DNA of 64,000 nt, taken from QHXN01 sp032162705 (GTDB taxonomy: Bacteria; Acidobacteriota; Blastocatellia; Pyrinomonadales; Pyrinomonadaceae). The DNA lies in NCBI GenBank assembly GCA_032162705.1, contig JAVRON010000097.1, forward strand, positions 1 to 64,000. The letters are read 5' to 3'. Below the pieces are notes generated by a model. It was not told the origin of the DNA. It saw only the letters and a list, made by a program, of their open reading frames with translations, and did not search any database. The translations under genes were made by a program, and so were the position numbers. This document shows, piece after piece, positions 34,661 through 42,883 of the stretch (position 1 is its first letter; each line of letters starts with the position of its first letter).

Positions 34661-36856
34661 ATGAAGCTCAAACTCAATACAATTGCTTCCCTGATAGCCT
34701 TCATCCTGCTCGTCGGCGCGACGCTGGGACTCGTCCCCGCGAGGGTCGCCGGCGCGCACTCTTCCGCCCCACAGGAGAGGCAGAAGGTCGGCTGGGATGT
34801 AAGTGAAAAGTCCAGGAAAATGGCGGCGTCCGATGATCTGGACGTTATCATTCAGCCCGCAGGGGACTGGACTTCGTCGCTCGACGCAGACCTCGACGGC
34901 AAGGGCGCGGTCAAGAAATCTTCTTTCAAGAACTTCTCGTTCCGCGCCGTGAAGATGAAGGCCAGAGACCTTGACTCGCTCGCCTCAAGGTCGGACGTGG
35001 CTTACATCACGCTCGACCGCGAAGTGAAGCTGCTCGGTCACGTCTCGCTCACGTCCGGCGCGGATGCGGCCAGCGTCATGGCTAACTACAGCCCGCTCTA
35101 CGACGGCACGGGCATCGGCATCGCCGTCCTCGACTCCGGCATCGACTCGAACCACGCTGCCTTCAGCGGCTCCCGTATCTCCCAGAGCCGCGACTTCACG
35201 GGCGAGAATCGCACGGACGACCCTTACGGGCACGGCACGCACGTCGCTTCCATCGCCGCGGGCGGCGGTCAGGTCTCGAACGGCGCGTACCGCGGCATCG
35301 CCCCGAACGCCAAAATCATCAACCTGCGCGTACTGAACTCACAGGGCATGGGCACGGTCTCGGGACTCCTGTCGGCGATAGACTGGATCAAGACTAACCG
35401 CGTCGCCTATAACATCCGCGTCGTCAACATGAGCCTCGGCACCGCCGCCGTTGACTCTTACCGCATAGACCCTCTGTGCCTCGCCGTGCGCGCTCTCGTC
35501 GATGCGGGCGTGGTCGTCGTCGCCGCAGCGGGCAACGAAGGCAAGGACGGGCAGGGAAACAAGGTTTACGGGCAGATTCACTCGCCCGGCAACGACCCTT
35601 CAGTCATCACGGTCGGCGCGTCGAACACCTTCGGCACAGACTGGCGCAACGACGACGGCGTGACGACCTACAGCTCGCGCGGGCCGACCCGCTCCTTCTC
35701 GACCGACTCTTCCGGCGTGAAGCACTACGACAATCTCGTCAAGCCCGACCTCGTCGCGCCCGGCAACAGGATTATCGACGCGCAGGCCGCCGGGAACCTG
35801 CTCGTCACGCAGAACCCGACCCTCGACGCCAACGTCAGCGGCTCGGCCTCGCGCGACCAGATGTATCTGTCGGGCACTTCGATGGCGACGCCGGTGGTGG
35901 CGGGCGCGGCGGCGCTGCTCTTGCAGGCCAATCCATCTCTGACGCCCAATCTCGTCAAGGCGCTCCTGATGTACTCCGCGCAGCAATTGCCGGGCTTCAA
36001 CCAGCTTGAGCAGGGCGCGGGCGAAGTCAACATCGAGGGCGCGATGAGGCTGGCGCGACTCGTCCGCACCGACCTGACTTCGACGACTGCGGTCGGCTCG
36101 CCGCTCCTCGTCTCGGCGGCCCCGACCCCGCAGACAAACATCGCAGGCTATCAGTTTACTTGGTCGCAGGGCATCATCATGGATCAGACGTTCGCCACCG
36201 GCACGAACCTCATCACGAAGTACCAGAAGGTCTACGGGCTTGGTACGCTGATGGGCGACGGCACGGTCGAGTCGAGAGGGAGTTTGATGAGCGACGGCTC
36301 GTTGATGAGCGACGGCGTTTTGATGAGCGACAACATTCTGACCTCGAACGGAATCACGATCAGCGACGGCTCGATCTTCCTGAGCTGCGGCGTTCTCCTC
36401 GGGGACGGCGTACTGCTCGGCGACGGCACGCTGATGAGCGACGGCGTTTTGATGAGCGACGGCGTTTTGATGAGCGACGGCGTGCTGCTGGGCGATGTCA
36501 ACGTACAGGCTTCGCAGGCCATGATTCAGGGCGACAACACGACCTCGATGGCTAAAGTCGTGGAGGCTTCGCTCCCCCCGAAAGCTCCGAGCGGGCTGAC
36601 GGCCACGGCTGCGTCGAAGTCACAGATTAACCTGACGTGGTCGGACAACTCGTCCGACGAGAGCGGGTTCAAGGTCGAGCGTTCAACCGACGGCGTGAGC
36701 TTTACGCAGCTCGCGTCGGTCGGCGTGGGCGTGAAGAGCTACGCGAGCACGTCCTTGAGTTGCGGCAAGAAATACTACTACCGCGTGACGGCCTACAACG
36801 CGAACGGCAACTCCGTCTACACGGGCATAGCCAGCGCAACGACGCCGACGAAGTAG
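34661..36856 (+). CDS. Exported subtilisin (S8) with hexapeptide repeats and fibronectin type III domain
   Basis: A 731-residue paralogue of the preceding gene. Signal peptide (about 1-32), an I9-like propeptide region (about 58-130), S8 domain with Asp158 (AVLDSG), His191 (GHGTHV), Asn292 (AAAGNEG) and Ser407 (SGTSMATP), then about fourteen SDGVLM/GDGVLL hexapeptides (about 525-608), and a C-terminal fibronectin type III domain (about 640-731, with INLTWSDNSSDESGFKVERS). It lacks the ClpB-like segment. All catalytic residues are present, so an extracellular or periplasmic protease is expected. A terminator follows. Confidence 0.92.
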   Translation: MKLKLNTIASLIAFILLVGATLGLVPARVAGAHSSAPQERQKVGWDVSEKSRKMAASDDLDVIIQPAGDWTSSLDADLDGKGAVKKSSFKNFSFRAVKMKARDLDSLASRSDVAYITLDREVKLLGHVSLTSGADAASVMANYSPLYDGTGIGIAVLDSGIDSNHAAFSGSRISQSRDFTGENRTDDPYGHGTHVASIAAGGGQVSNGAYRGIAPNAKIINLRVLNSQGMGTVSGLLSAIDWIKTNRVAYNIRVVNMSLGTAAVDSYRIDPLCLAVRALVDAGVVVVAAAGNEGKDGQGNKVYGQIHSPGNDPSVITVGASNTFGTDWRNDDGVTTYSSRGPTRSFSTDSSGVKHYDNLVKPDLVAPGNRIIDAQAAGNLLVTQNPTLDANVSGSASRDQMYLSGTSMATPVVAGAAALLLQANPSLTPNLVKALLMYSAQQLPGFNQLEQGAGEVNIEGAMRLARLVRTDLTSTTAVGSPLLVSAAPTPQTNIAGYQFTWSQGIIMDQTFATGTNLITKYQKVYGLGTLMGDGTVESRGSLMSDGSLMSDGVLMSDNILTSNGITISDGSIFLSCGVLLGDGVLLGDGTLMSDGVLMSDGVLMSDGVLLGDVNVQASQAMIQGDNTTSMAKVVEASLPPKAPSGLTATAASKSQINLTWSDNSSDESGFKVERSTDGVSFTQLASVGVGVKSYASTSLSCGKKYYYRVTAYNANGNSVYTGIASATTPTK
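36235..36495 (+). repeat. 18-bp coding repeats (SDGVLM hexapeptides), second copy
   Basis: Same pattern as the first protease, including the shared non-repeat landmark DNILTS.G near the start and the Cys-containing interruption (SIFLSCG). Runs of near-identical 18-bp units (ttgatgagcgacggcgtt) indicate more recent duplication than in the first copy. Confidence 0.9.
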
Positions 36857-37228
36857 ACGACGCTTTGGAAGGCGCGCGTCTCGGCAGAGCATGTGAACTG
36901 ACGGAAAGGATTAAGCAGGAGCACGTAGAACCCGAACTCTCTTCCAAGCCCCATTTGAAAATCACTCACAAACCCGTCGCCTCACAAAAGGACGGGTGAG
37001 TGGTTTTTTATCAATCTGACTGGCCGTCGTCAGACTGACTGACCGCTATGCTCACCTCGCACGGTCGATGCTAACAAAGGCCGCTGTTTCCGCGGTTATC
37101 TCCCGCCCCGACACCTTCACGATCTTGGAATAAGACTTGCACAAGGGAGTGCGCCCGCGGGCCGACTAACGACCGGGGCTTCCCTACGATTTCAGGCAAT
37201 TCGGCGGCACCGGCCAACGATGTAACTG
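36857..37228. other. Intergenic region with terminator and GGDEF-EAL upstream region
   Basis: No gene seen. It holds the terminator at 36961-37010 and, further on, an AT-poor leader of the GGDEF-EAL gene with no clear promoter consensus. Confidence 0.4.
36961..37010 (+). terminator. Rho-independent terminator of the protease pair
   Basis: CACTCAC..ACCCGTC pairs with GACGGGT.GAGTG around a loop of about 12 nt, followed by six T residues at about 37004-37009. Confidence 0.85.
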
Positions 37229-39733
37229 ATGCTCAACTCCACACAAAAACAGCGTCTCGCGCGACCGTACATGTGGACGGTCATCGCCCTCGGTGTATTC
37301 GCGTGCGTCTTCACCATCACGCGCATCAATTTTTTTGGGCTGGGGCTGCGCTTCGGGCTGATCAGCATCGTGACGCTGGCCTTCGGCTCGCGCGTGTACG
37401 TAGAGATACCGCGGGTCAGAGGGAAAATTTCGGTCTCCGATACCTTCATCTTCTTAGCTCTCCTGATCTTCGGCGGCGAGGCCGCGATCCTGCTCGCCGC
37501 CGCCGACGCCTTCTGCTCTTCGCGTCGCATCACGAAGAAGCGGATAGTCATCGCCTTCAACTCAAGCGTCTACGTCTGTTCGACCTTTCTGGCTGTCTTA
37601 GTGCTGCGGCTCGCCTTCGGAAACATCCAGCAGCTCCCGTTCGGCGACCAGACGGTCTACGTCATCGCGGTCTGCGTCATGGCGTTCGTGCAGTACGTCA
37701 TCAACTCTGGACTCGTCGCCATCGGCGTCGCGCTCCGCGCCGGACAGCCGGTCTGGCAGATGTGGCGGCAGAATTTCCTCTGGACTTCAATCACATACTT
37801 CGCGGGCGCTTCCGCCGCAGGCATCATCGCGAAGCTCATCGAGACCTTTGGCATCTACGCCTTCCTCGCCACCGCGCCCATCGTCGTCGTCGTCTACTTC
37901 ACCTACTGCACCTATCTCAAGAACGTCGAGGCTTCGACGAAGCAGGCCGAGCTGGCACGTCATCACGCGCTCGAAGTGCAACAGCACATGGGTGCGCTGC
38001 GCGAGTCGGAAGAGCGCTTCCGCAGCGCCTTCGACAACGCCACCATCGGCATGAGCGTCGTCTCGCTCGACGGGCGCTGGCTTCAGGTCAACCGCTCGCT
38101 CTGCGAGATCATGGGCTACGGCGAGCGCGAGCTTTTGGACTCGGACATCAAGCAGGTGACGCACCGCGACGACCTCGTCGCCCTCGACGAGCAGATGCAG
38201 CGTTTCGGCGCGGGCACGATGTCTTCGCACCAGACCGAGGTGCGCTACGTACACAAGAGCGGCAAAGTGGTGTGGGCGCATCTCGGCGTGTCGCTCGTGC
38301 GCGACGGCGAGGCCACCCCGCTCCACCTCATCTTCCAGATTCAGGACATCACCGACCGTAAGCGCGCCGAAGAGCAGTTGCTGCACGACGCCTTCCACGA
38401 CGCGCTCACGGGCTTGCCGAACCGCGCCCTCTTCATGGATCACGTGAAGATGGCTATCCAGCGCTCGCGCCGCAGCGGCAATCGTCTCTTCGCCGCGCTC
38501 TTCCTCGACCTCGACCGCTTCAAGATCATCAACGACTCTTTAGGCCACATGGTCGGCGACCAACTCCTCGTCGGCATCGCGCACCGTCTGGAGGCTTGCC
38601 TGCGCCCCGGTGATACGGTCGCGCGCCTCGGCGGCGACGAGTTCACCATCCTGCTCGAAGACCTCTTGACGCCAGACGACGCCATCGACGTTGCGCTCCG
38701 CGTGCAGGAGGCCATCACGCAGCCCTTCAACATCGGCGGGCACGAAGTCTTCACCACGGCAAGCATCGGCATCGCGCTTTCCAACACCGGCTACGAGCGC
38801 GCCGAAGACCTTCTGCGCGACGCCGACACCGCGATGTACCGGGCGAAGCTCTTGGGCAAGAAGCGCCACATCGTCTTCGACCGGGAGATGCACGACCGCG
38901 CGATGGAGCTGCTCCAGATCGAGACCGACCTGCGACGCGCCATCACACGCAAAGAGTTCTTCGTCAACTATCAGCCCATCGTCTCGCTGGAGACGGGCAA
39001 GGTCTCAAGCTTCGAGGCGCTGGTTCGCTGGCGTCACCCAGAGCGCGGACTGGTCGGCCCATCAGAGTTCATCCCCGTCGCGGAGGAGACCGGTCTCATC
39101 ATCCCTCTGGGGCAGTGGGTCTTGAACGAGGCGTGCCGGCAGGTGCGCGAATGGCAGAAGCTCTATCTCGCCGACGAGCACGTCACGATCAGCGTCAATC
39201 TTTCGAGCCGGCAGTTCTCGCAGGCAGACCTGATCGAACAGGTCTCTTCGGCGCTGCGCGAGTCGGGGCTGCGACCGGGATGCCTCAAGCTTGAGATTAC
39301 CGAGAGCATGGTCATGGAGAACATCGACACGGCCATCGACATGCTCATGCAGTTGCGGGGCCTCGGCGTCGGTCTCTCCATCGACGACTTCGGCACGGGC
39401 TACTCGTCGCTGTCTTACCTGCACCGTTTCCCCATCGACACTTTGAAGATCGACCGCTCGTTCGTCACACAGATGACGGACAACACGGAGAACGCAGAGA
39501 TCGTCCGCACTATCGTGACGCTCGCGCGCAGCCTCGACATGGATGTTATCGCCGAGGGCGTCGAGACCCGCGAGCAGTTGCGACAGCTCAGCGCACTCGG
39601 GTGCGACTACGGGCAGGGGTATCTCTTCTCAAGGCCGGTGGGCCCGAGCCAGGCGCTTGAGCTTCTGCTGAACGTTGAATACTCTAATCTCACTTCGGCG
39701 CAGGAGGAGGCGGAAAGCGTCCTGGCAGCTTAA
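37229..39733 (+). CDS. Membrane PAS-GGDEF-EAL protein (cyclic-di-GMP turnover)
   Basis: An 834-residue bifunctional-type signalling protein. About seven membrane helices (1-225) form a MASE-like sensor, then a short coiled coil (TKQAELARHHALEVQQHMGAL), a PAS domain (about 262-380), a GGDEF domain with intact LGGDEF near residue 468 and DALTGLPNR at its start, and an EAL domain with intact EALVRWRHP near 594, plus DDFGTGYSSLSYL and EGVE. Both active-site signatures are complete, so it could make and degrade cyclic-di-GMP; which dominates cannot be told. GNAT follows 10 bp downstream. Confidence 0.92.
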   Translation: MLNSTQKQRLARPYMWTVIALGVFACVFTITRINFFGLGLRFGLISIVTLAFGSRVYVEIPRVRGKISVSDTFIFLALLIFGGEAAILLAAADAFCSSRRITKKRIVIAFNSSVYVCSTFLAVLVLRLAFGNIQQLPFGDQTVYVIAVCVMAFVQYVINSGLVAIGVALRAGQPVWQMWRQNFLWTSITYFAGASAAGIIAKLIETFGIYAFLATAPIVVVVYFTYCTYLKNVEASTKQAELARHHALEVQQHMGALRESEERFRSAFDNATIGMSVVSLDGRWLQVNRSLCEIMGYGERELLDSDIKQVTHRDDLVALDEQMQRFGAGTMSSHQTEVRYVHKSGKVVWAHLGVSLVRDGEATPLHLIFQIQDITDRKRAEEQLLHDAFHDALTGLPNRALFMDHVKMAIQRSRRSGNRLFAALFLDLDRFKIINDSLGHMVGDQLLVGIAHRLEACLRPGDTVARLGGDEFTILLEDLLTPDDAIDVALRVQEAITQPFNIGGHEVFTTASIGIALSNTGYERAEDLLRDADTAMYRAKLLGKKRHIVFDREMHDRAMELLQIETDLRRAITRKEFFVNYQPIVSLETGKVSSFEALVRWRHPERGLVGPSEFIPVAEETGLIIPLGQWVLNEACRQVREWQKLYLADEHVTISVNLSSRQFSQADLIEQVSSALRESGLRPGCLKLEITESMVMENIDTAIDMLMQLRGLGVGLSIDDFGTGYSSLSYLHRFPIDTLKIDRSFVTQMTDNTENAEIVRTIVTLARSLDMDVIAEGVETREQLRQLSALGCDYGQGYLFSRPVGPSQALELLLNVEYSNLTSAQEEAESVLAA

Positions 39734-39743
39734 AGGGAAAACG

Positions 39744-40340
39744 ATGGCCGCAGCACTCCTTCACACCGACGCGAGGCAGACTTATCGGTCAGCCGCCGAC
39801 GAGCTTGAAACCGCACGCCTGCGGCTCAGGATGTTCACGCCCGAAGACCTCGACGCGCTGTGCGAGATCACGCGCGACCCCGAAGTGATGCGATACATCG
39901 GCCACGGCAGGACGCTCACGCGCGACGAGACGCACTTCAACCTTCAGGCCATCATCAGCGCCTTCCGGCGGAGGGGTTTCGGCAGGTGGGCACTCGTCAA
40001 AAAAGATGGCGGCGCGCTCGTCGGCTATTGCGGGCTTTCGTTGAGTAATGACGAGGTCGGCGTCGAGCTGGCCTACCTGTTCGCGAAAGCCGAGTGGGGG
40101 AAGGGCTTGGCGACGGAGGCCGGGCGGGCGTGCCTGCGCTACGGCTTCGAGAAGATGCTCGGACTCGAATCAATCGCGGGGCTGACGCGCGGCGCAAACC
40201 TCAAGTCGCGTCGCGTGCTTGAGCGTCTAGGGATGAAGTACCTCCGCGACGGACACTTTTACGGCTACGACTGCGTCTGGTACACAGTCCGACGCGAAGC
40301 GTGGCGCGACGACGGCTCACCTTACCGCGTCATCTCTTAA
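39744..40340 (+). CDS. GNAT family N-acetyltransferase (RimJ/RimL-like)
   Basis: A 198-residue acetyltransferase. Start TARLRLRMFTPEDLDALCEITRDPEVMRYIG is typical of the Acetyltransf_3 group acting on ribosomal proteins or small amines. The acetyl-CoA loop is seen as EWGKGLATEAGRACLRYGF, followed by NLKSRRVLERLGM. ATG 39744 has AAAGGGA upstream and lies 10 nt after the GGDEF-EAL stop; the open frame begins earlier but inside that gene. Its 3' end overlaps the converging DUF4186 gene by 24 bp. Confidence 0.88.
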   Translation: MAAALLHTDARQTYRSAADELETARLRLRMFTPEDLDALCEITRDPEVMRYIGHGRTLTRDETHFNLQAIISAFRRRGFGRWALVKKDGGALVGYCGLSLSNDEVGVELAYLFAKAEWGKGLATEAGRACLRYGFEKMLGLESIAGLTRGANLKSRRVLERLGMKYLRDGHFYGYDCVWYTVRREAWRDDGSPYRVIS

Positions 40341-40715
40341 GACCTTCCAGACTCTCTCCCAGGTTCCAAGCTGTTCGGTGAGCCAGTGTTTGATGACGGA
40401 GAGGACGTAGAGCTTTTCCGCTTCGTCGAGCGCGTGACCTTTCGGAATTCCGTGCCACTTCGAGAGGCAGCCGCGGCAGCAGGTCGCCGTGGCGTGCTGA
40501 GCGACGAAGACCGGGTGGTTTCGCATCGGCGTCTGGCGGCCGTCGTTCGGAGGCTCGGCCGGGGCGAGTCGCTTCGCCGTAAAATCCGCCGCGTGTTCGA
40601 GGATGACGGGCAGACCTTTCGCGCGCAGGTAGTCGAGTTCCTTACCCTTCAGGCGAAACCTGCGCCGGAAGTCCGACTTGCCAAGTTCCGCGAAGACTTC
40701 TTCGAGGTCGCGCAT
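40317..40715 (-). CDS. DUF4186 domain protein
   Basis: A 132-residue protein with the DUF4186 pattern: N-terminal KSDFRRRFRLKGKELDYL, then FVAQHATATCCRGCLSKWHGIPKGHALDEAE with clustered Cys and His that could bind a metal. Function is unknown. Its 3' end overlaps the GNAT gene on the opposite strand. Confidence 0.82.
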   Translation of the reverse strand: MRDLEEVFAELGKSDFRRRFRLKGKELDYLRAKGLPVILEHAADFTAKRLAPAEPPNDGRQTPMRNHPVFVAQHATATCCRGCLSKWHGIPKGHALDEAEKLYVLSVIKHWLTEQLGTWERVWKVLRDDAVR

Positions 40716-40804
40716 CTAATCCACCCGTCAGCATGCCGTCGATAATCCACCCGCACGCGTGCCGTTGTGCACACGCCCCGCCGAGCATCGTGTCCTACGT
40801 ATGA

Positions 40805-40850
40805 GAGCCGCGTTATCCGGCGGTCGGCTCGAACGAGTTGTCCGGCGTCG
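40805..40850 (-). repeat. Degenerate attC-like segment at the desaturase 3' end
   Basis: On the minus strand the last codons of the desaturase (DNSFEPTAG-stop) are written by ACAACTCGTTCGAGCCGACC, very like the left half of aadA-type integron attC sites. GAGCCG then pairs with CGGCTC (40825-40830 with 40805-40810) as in attC L boxes. The second core is not intact. Confidence 0.4.
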
Positions 40851-41736
40851 CGCCTCTCCGCGAGGGGGTCAAATCGGACGGGGGCGTTCGTAAATCCCAG
40901 ACGATCCCTAGCCACGAGAGCGCGCGCAGAGTGTAGTGCGAGACATCGATCTCCCACCAGTAGAATCCTTGTCGCTCCGACGAAGGGTAGTGGTGATGAT
41001 TGTTGTGCCACCCCTCGCCGAGCGTGATGAGCGCGACGAAGAGATTGTTCCTGCTGTTGTCGTCAGTCGCAAAACGGCGACTCCCGAAGATGTGTGCGAG
41101 GGAGTTGACGGTGAACGTGCCGTGATAGAGAAGCACTGTGCTGACGAAGAATCCCCAGATCAACATCTGCCACCCCGAAGTGCCGAAGGACGGCGCGTAT
41201 CGCTCAAGCGCCGCGCCCAGCAGAAACATCGAAACCGCCAACAGCAGAGGGGGCAGTGAGTAGTATCGATCAAGAAAACGCAGGTCGGCGTACTTCAACA
41301 GATTGGGGATGAGCTTCCGGTCGGTCACCTGACTCTCACGGGTCAGAAACCATCCGACGTGCGAGTGCCACAGGGTGCGTGTGATGGGCGAGTGAAGGTC
41401 GCGCTCGGTGTCCGTGTGCAGGTGATGGCTGCGATGATGTGCAGACCACCAGAGCGGCCCCTTCTGATAGCTGGCCGTTCCGACGAACGCCATCAGGAAC
41501 TGGAAAAGTCTGCCAGTCCTGTACGTGCGATGCGCGAAGAGACGATGAAACCCGGCTGTGATGGCGAACATGCGTACGACGTACAGGCTCAGGCAGATGA
41601 CGACCGCAAACACGCTCACGCCCGTCCAGACCACGAGCAGGCAAGCCAGGTGCATCAGGAGGAATTGAACGCAGATCGAGTAATCAAGTTTTTCCCGGTC
41701 GAGCCGGGGAAGATCATTGCGGACGGATTCAGACAT
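40813..41736 (-). CDS. Acyl-CoA desaturase (membrane fatty acid desaturase)
   Basis: A 307-residue integral membrane di-iron desaturase of the delta-9 acyl-CoA type that would adjust membrane fluidity. The three histidine boxes are HRLFAH, HRSHH and HNNHHH, separated by hydrophobic helix pairs, with the conserved KGPLWWSAHHR and GEGWHNNHHHYP contexts. The final residues DNSFEPTAG look like translated attC-like DNA rather than native C-terminus. A likely promoter lies about 50 nt upstream. Confidence 0.92.
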   Translation of the reverse strand: MSESVRNDLPRLDREKLDYSICVQFLLMHLACLLVVWTGVSVFAVVICLSLYVVRMFAITAGFHRLFAHRTYRTGRLFQFLMAFVGTASYQKGPLWWSAHHRSHHLHTDTERDLHSPITRTLWHSHVGWFLTRESQVTDRKLIPNLLKYADLRFLDRYYSLPPLLLAVSMFLLGAALERYAPSFGTSGWQMLIWGFFVSTVLLYHGTFTVNSLAHIFGSRRFATDDNSRNNLFVALITLGEGWHNNHHHYPSSERQGFYWWEIDVSHYTLRALSWLGIVWDLRTPPSDLTPSRRGATPDNSFEPTAG

Positions 41737-42263
<527 letters not shown>

Positions 42264-42698
42264 ATGGCAATAAAACTTTACGTCGGCAATCTCTCGTTCC
42301 AGACCTCCAGCGAAGACTTGCGCGATTTGTTCGCGCAGGCCGGAACGGTCGAGTCGGCCAACGTGGTCGAAGACCGCGACACGGGTCGCTCGCGCGGCTT
42401 CGGCTTCGTCGAGATGGCGACGCGTGAGGAAGGCGAAGCGGCCATCCAGCAGTTCAACGGCAAGGAGCTTGGTGGCCGTAACCTAACCGTCAACGAGGCG
42501 CGGCCTCGTGAAGACCGCGGCGGCAGCCGTGGCGGCGGCGGTGGTGGTCGTGGCTTCGGTGGTGGCGGCGGCGGCGGTCGCGGCGGCGGCGGCTTCGGCG
42601 GTGGCGGCAATCGCGGCGGCGGTGGTGGCGGTCGTGGCGGCGGCGGCTTCGGCGGTGGCAGTGGTGGCGGCGGCGGCAATCGCGAGCCGCGCTGGTAG
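42264..42698 (+). CDS. RNA-binding protein with RRM and Gly-rich tail
   Basis: A 144-residue protein: one RRM with RNP2 LYVGNL (5-10) and RNP1 RGFGFVEM (44-51), then a tail from about residue 85 made of GGG/GGR/GGF repeats, like cyanobacterial and plant Rbp/GRP proteins. Such proteins are often cold-induced RNA chaperones. ATG 42264 begins the canonical MAIKLYVGNLSF, with AGAGGA about 11 nt upstream. The desaturase next door is another typical cold-response gene, but it is on the other strand. Confidence 0.92.
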   Translation: MAIKLYVGNLSFQTSSEDLRDLFAQAGTVESANVVEDRDTGRSRGFGFVEMATREEGEAAIQQFNGKELGGRNLTVNEARPREDRGGSRGGGGGGRGFGGGGGGGRGGGGFGGGGNRGGGGGGRGGGGFGGGSGGGGGNREPRW

Positions 42699-42733
42699 TC
42701 TCTCTCCAACGCGGTCGTCTGTCTGATGTGAAA

Positions 42734-42778
42734 AGAAGCCCCGGCGGGAAAACATTCCGCCGGGGCTTCTCGTATTTC
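42734..42778 (+). terminator. Rho-independent terminator
   Basis: A 14-bp stem (42734-42747 with 42757-42770) with loop gaaaacatt, followed by TCGTATTT. It ends the RRM transcript. Confidence 0.88.
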
Positions 42779-42883
42779 TAACGCGAGAGACTTAGAGCCG
42801 GTAAAGCTTGCTGCAAGCGTTACTGGCCTGCTCGTAGTCTCACGGATTTGCCGGTCGGTATAGGTGATACAATCCCACGCGCG

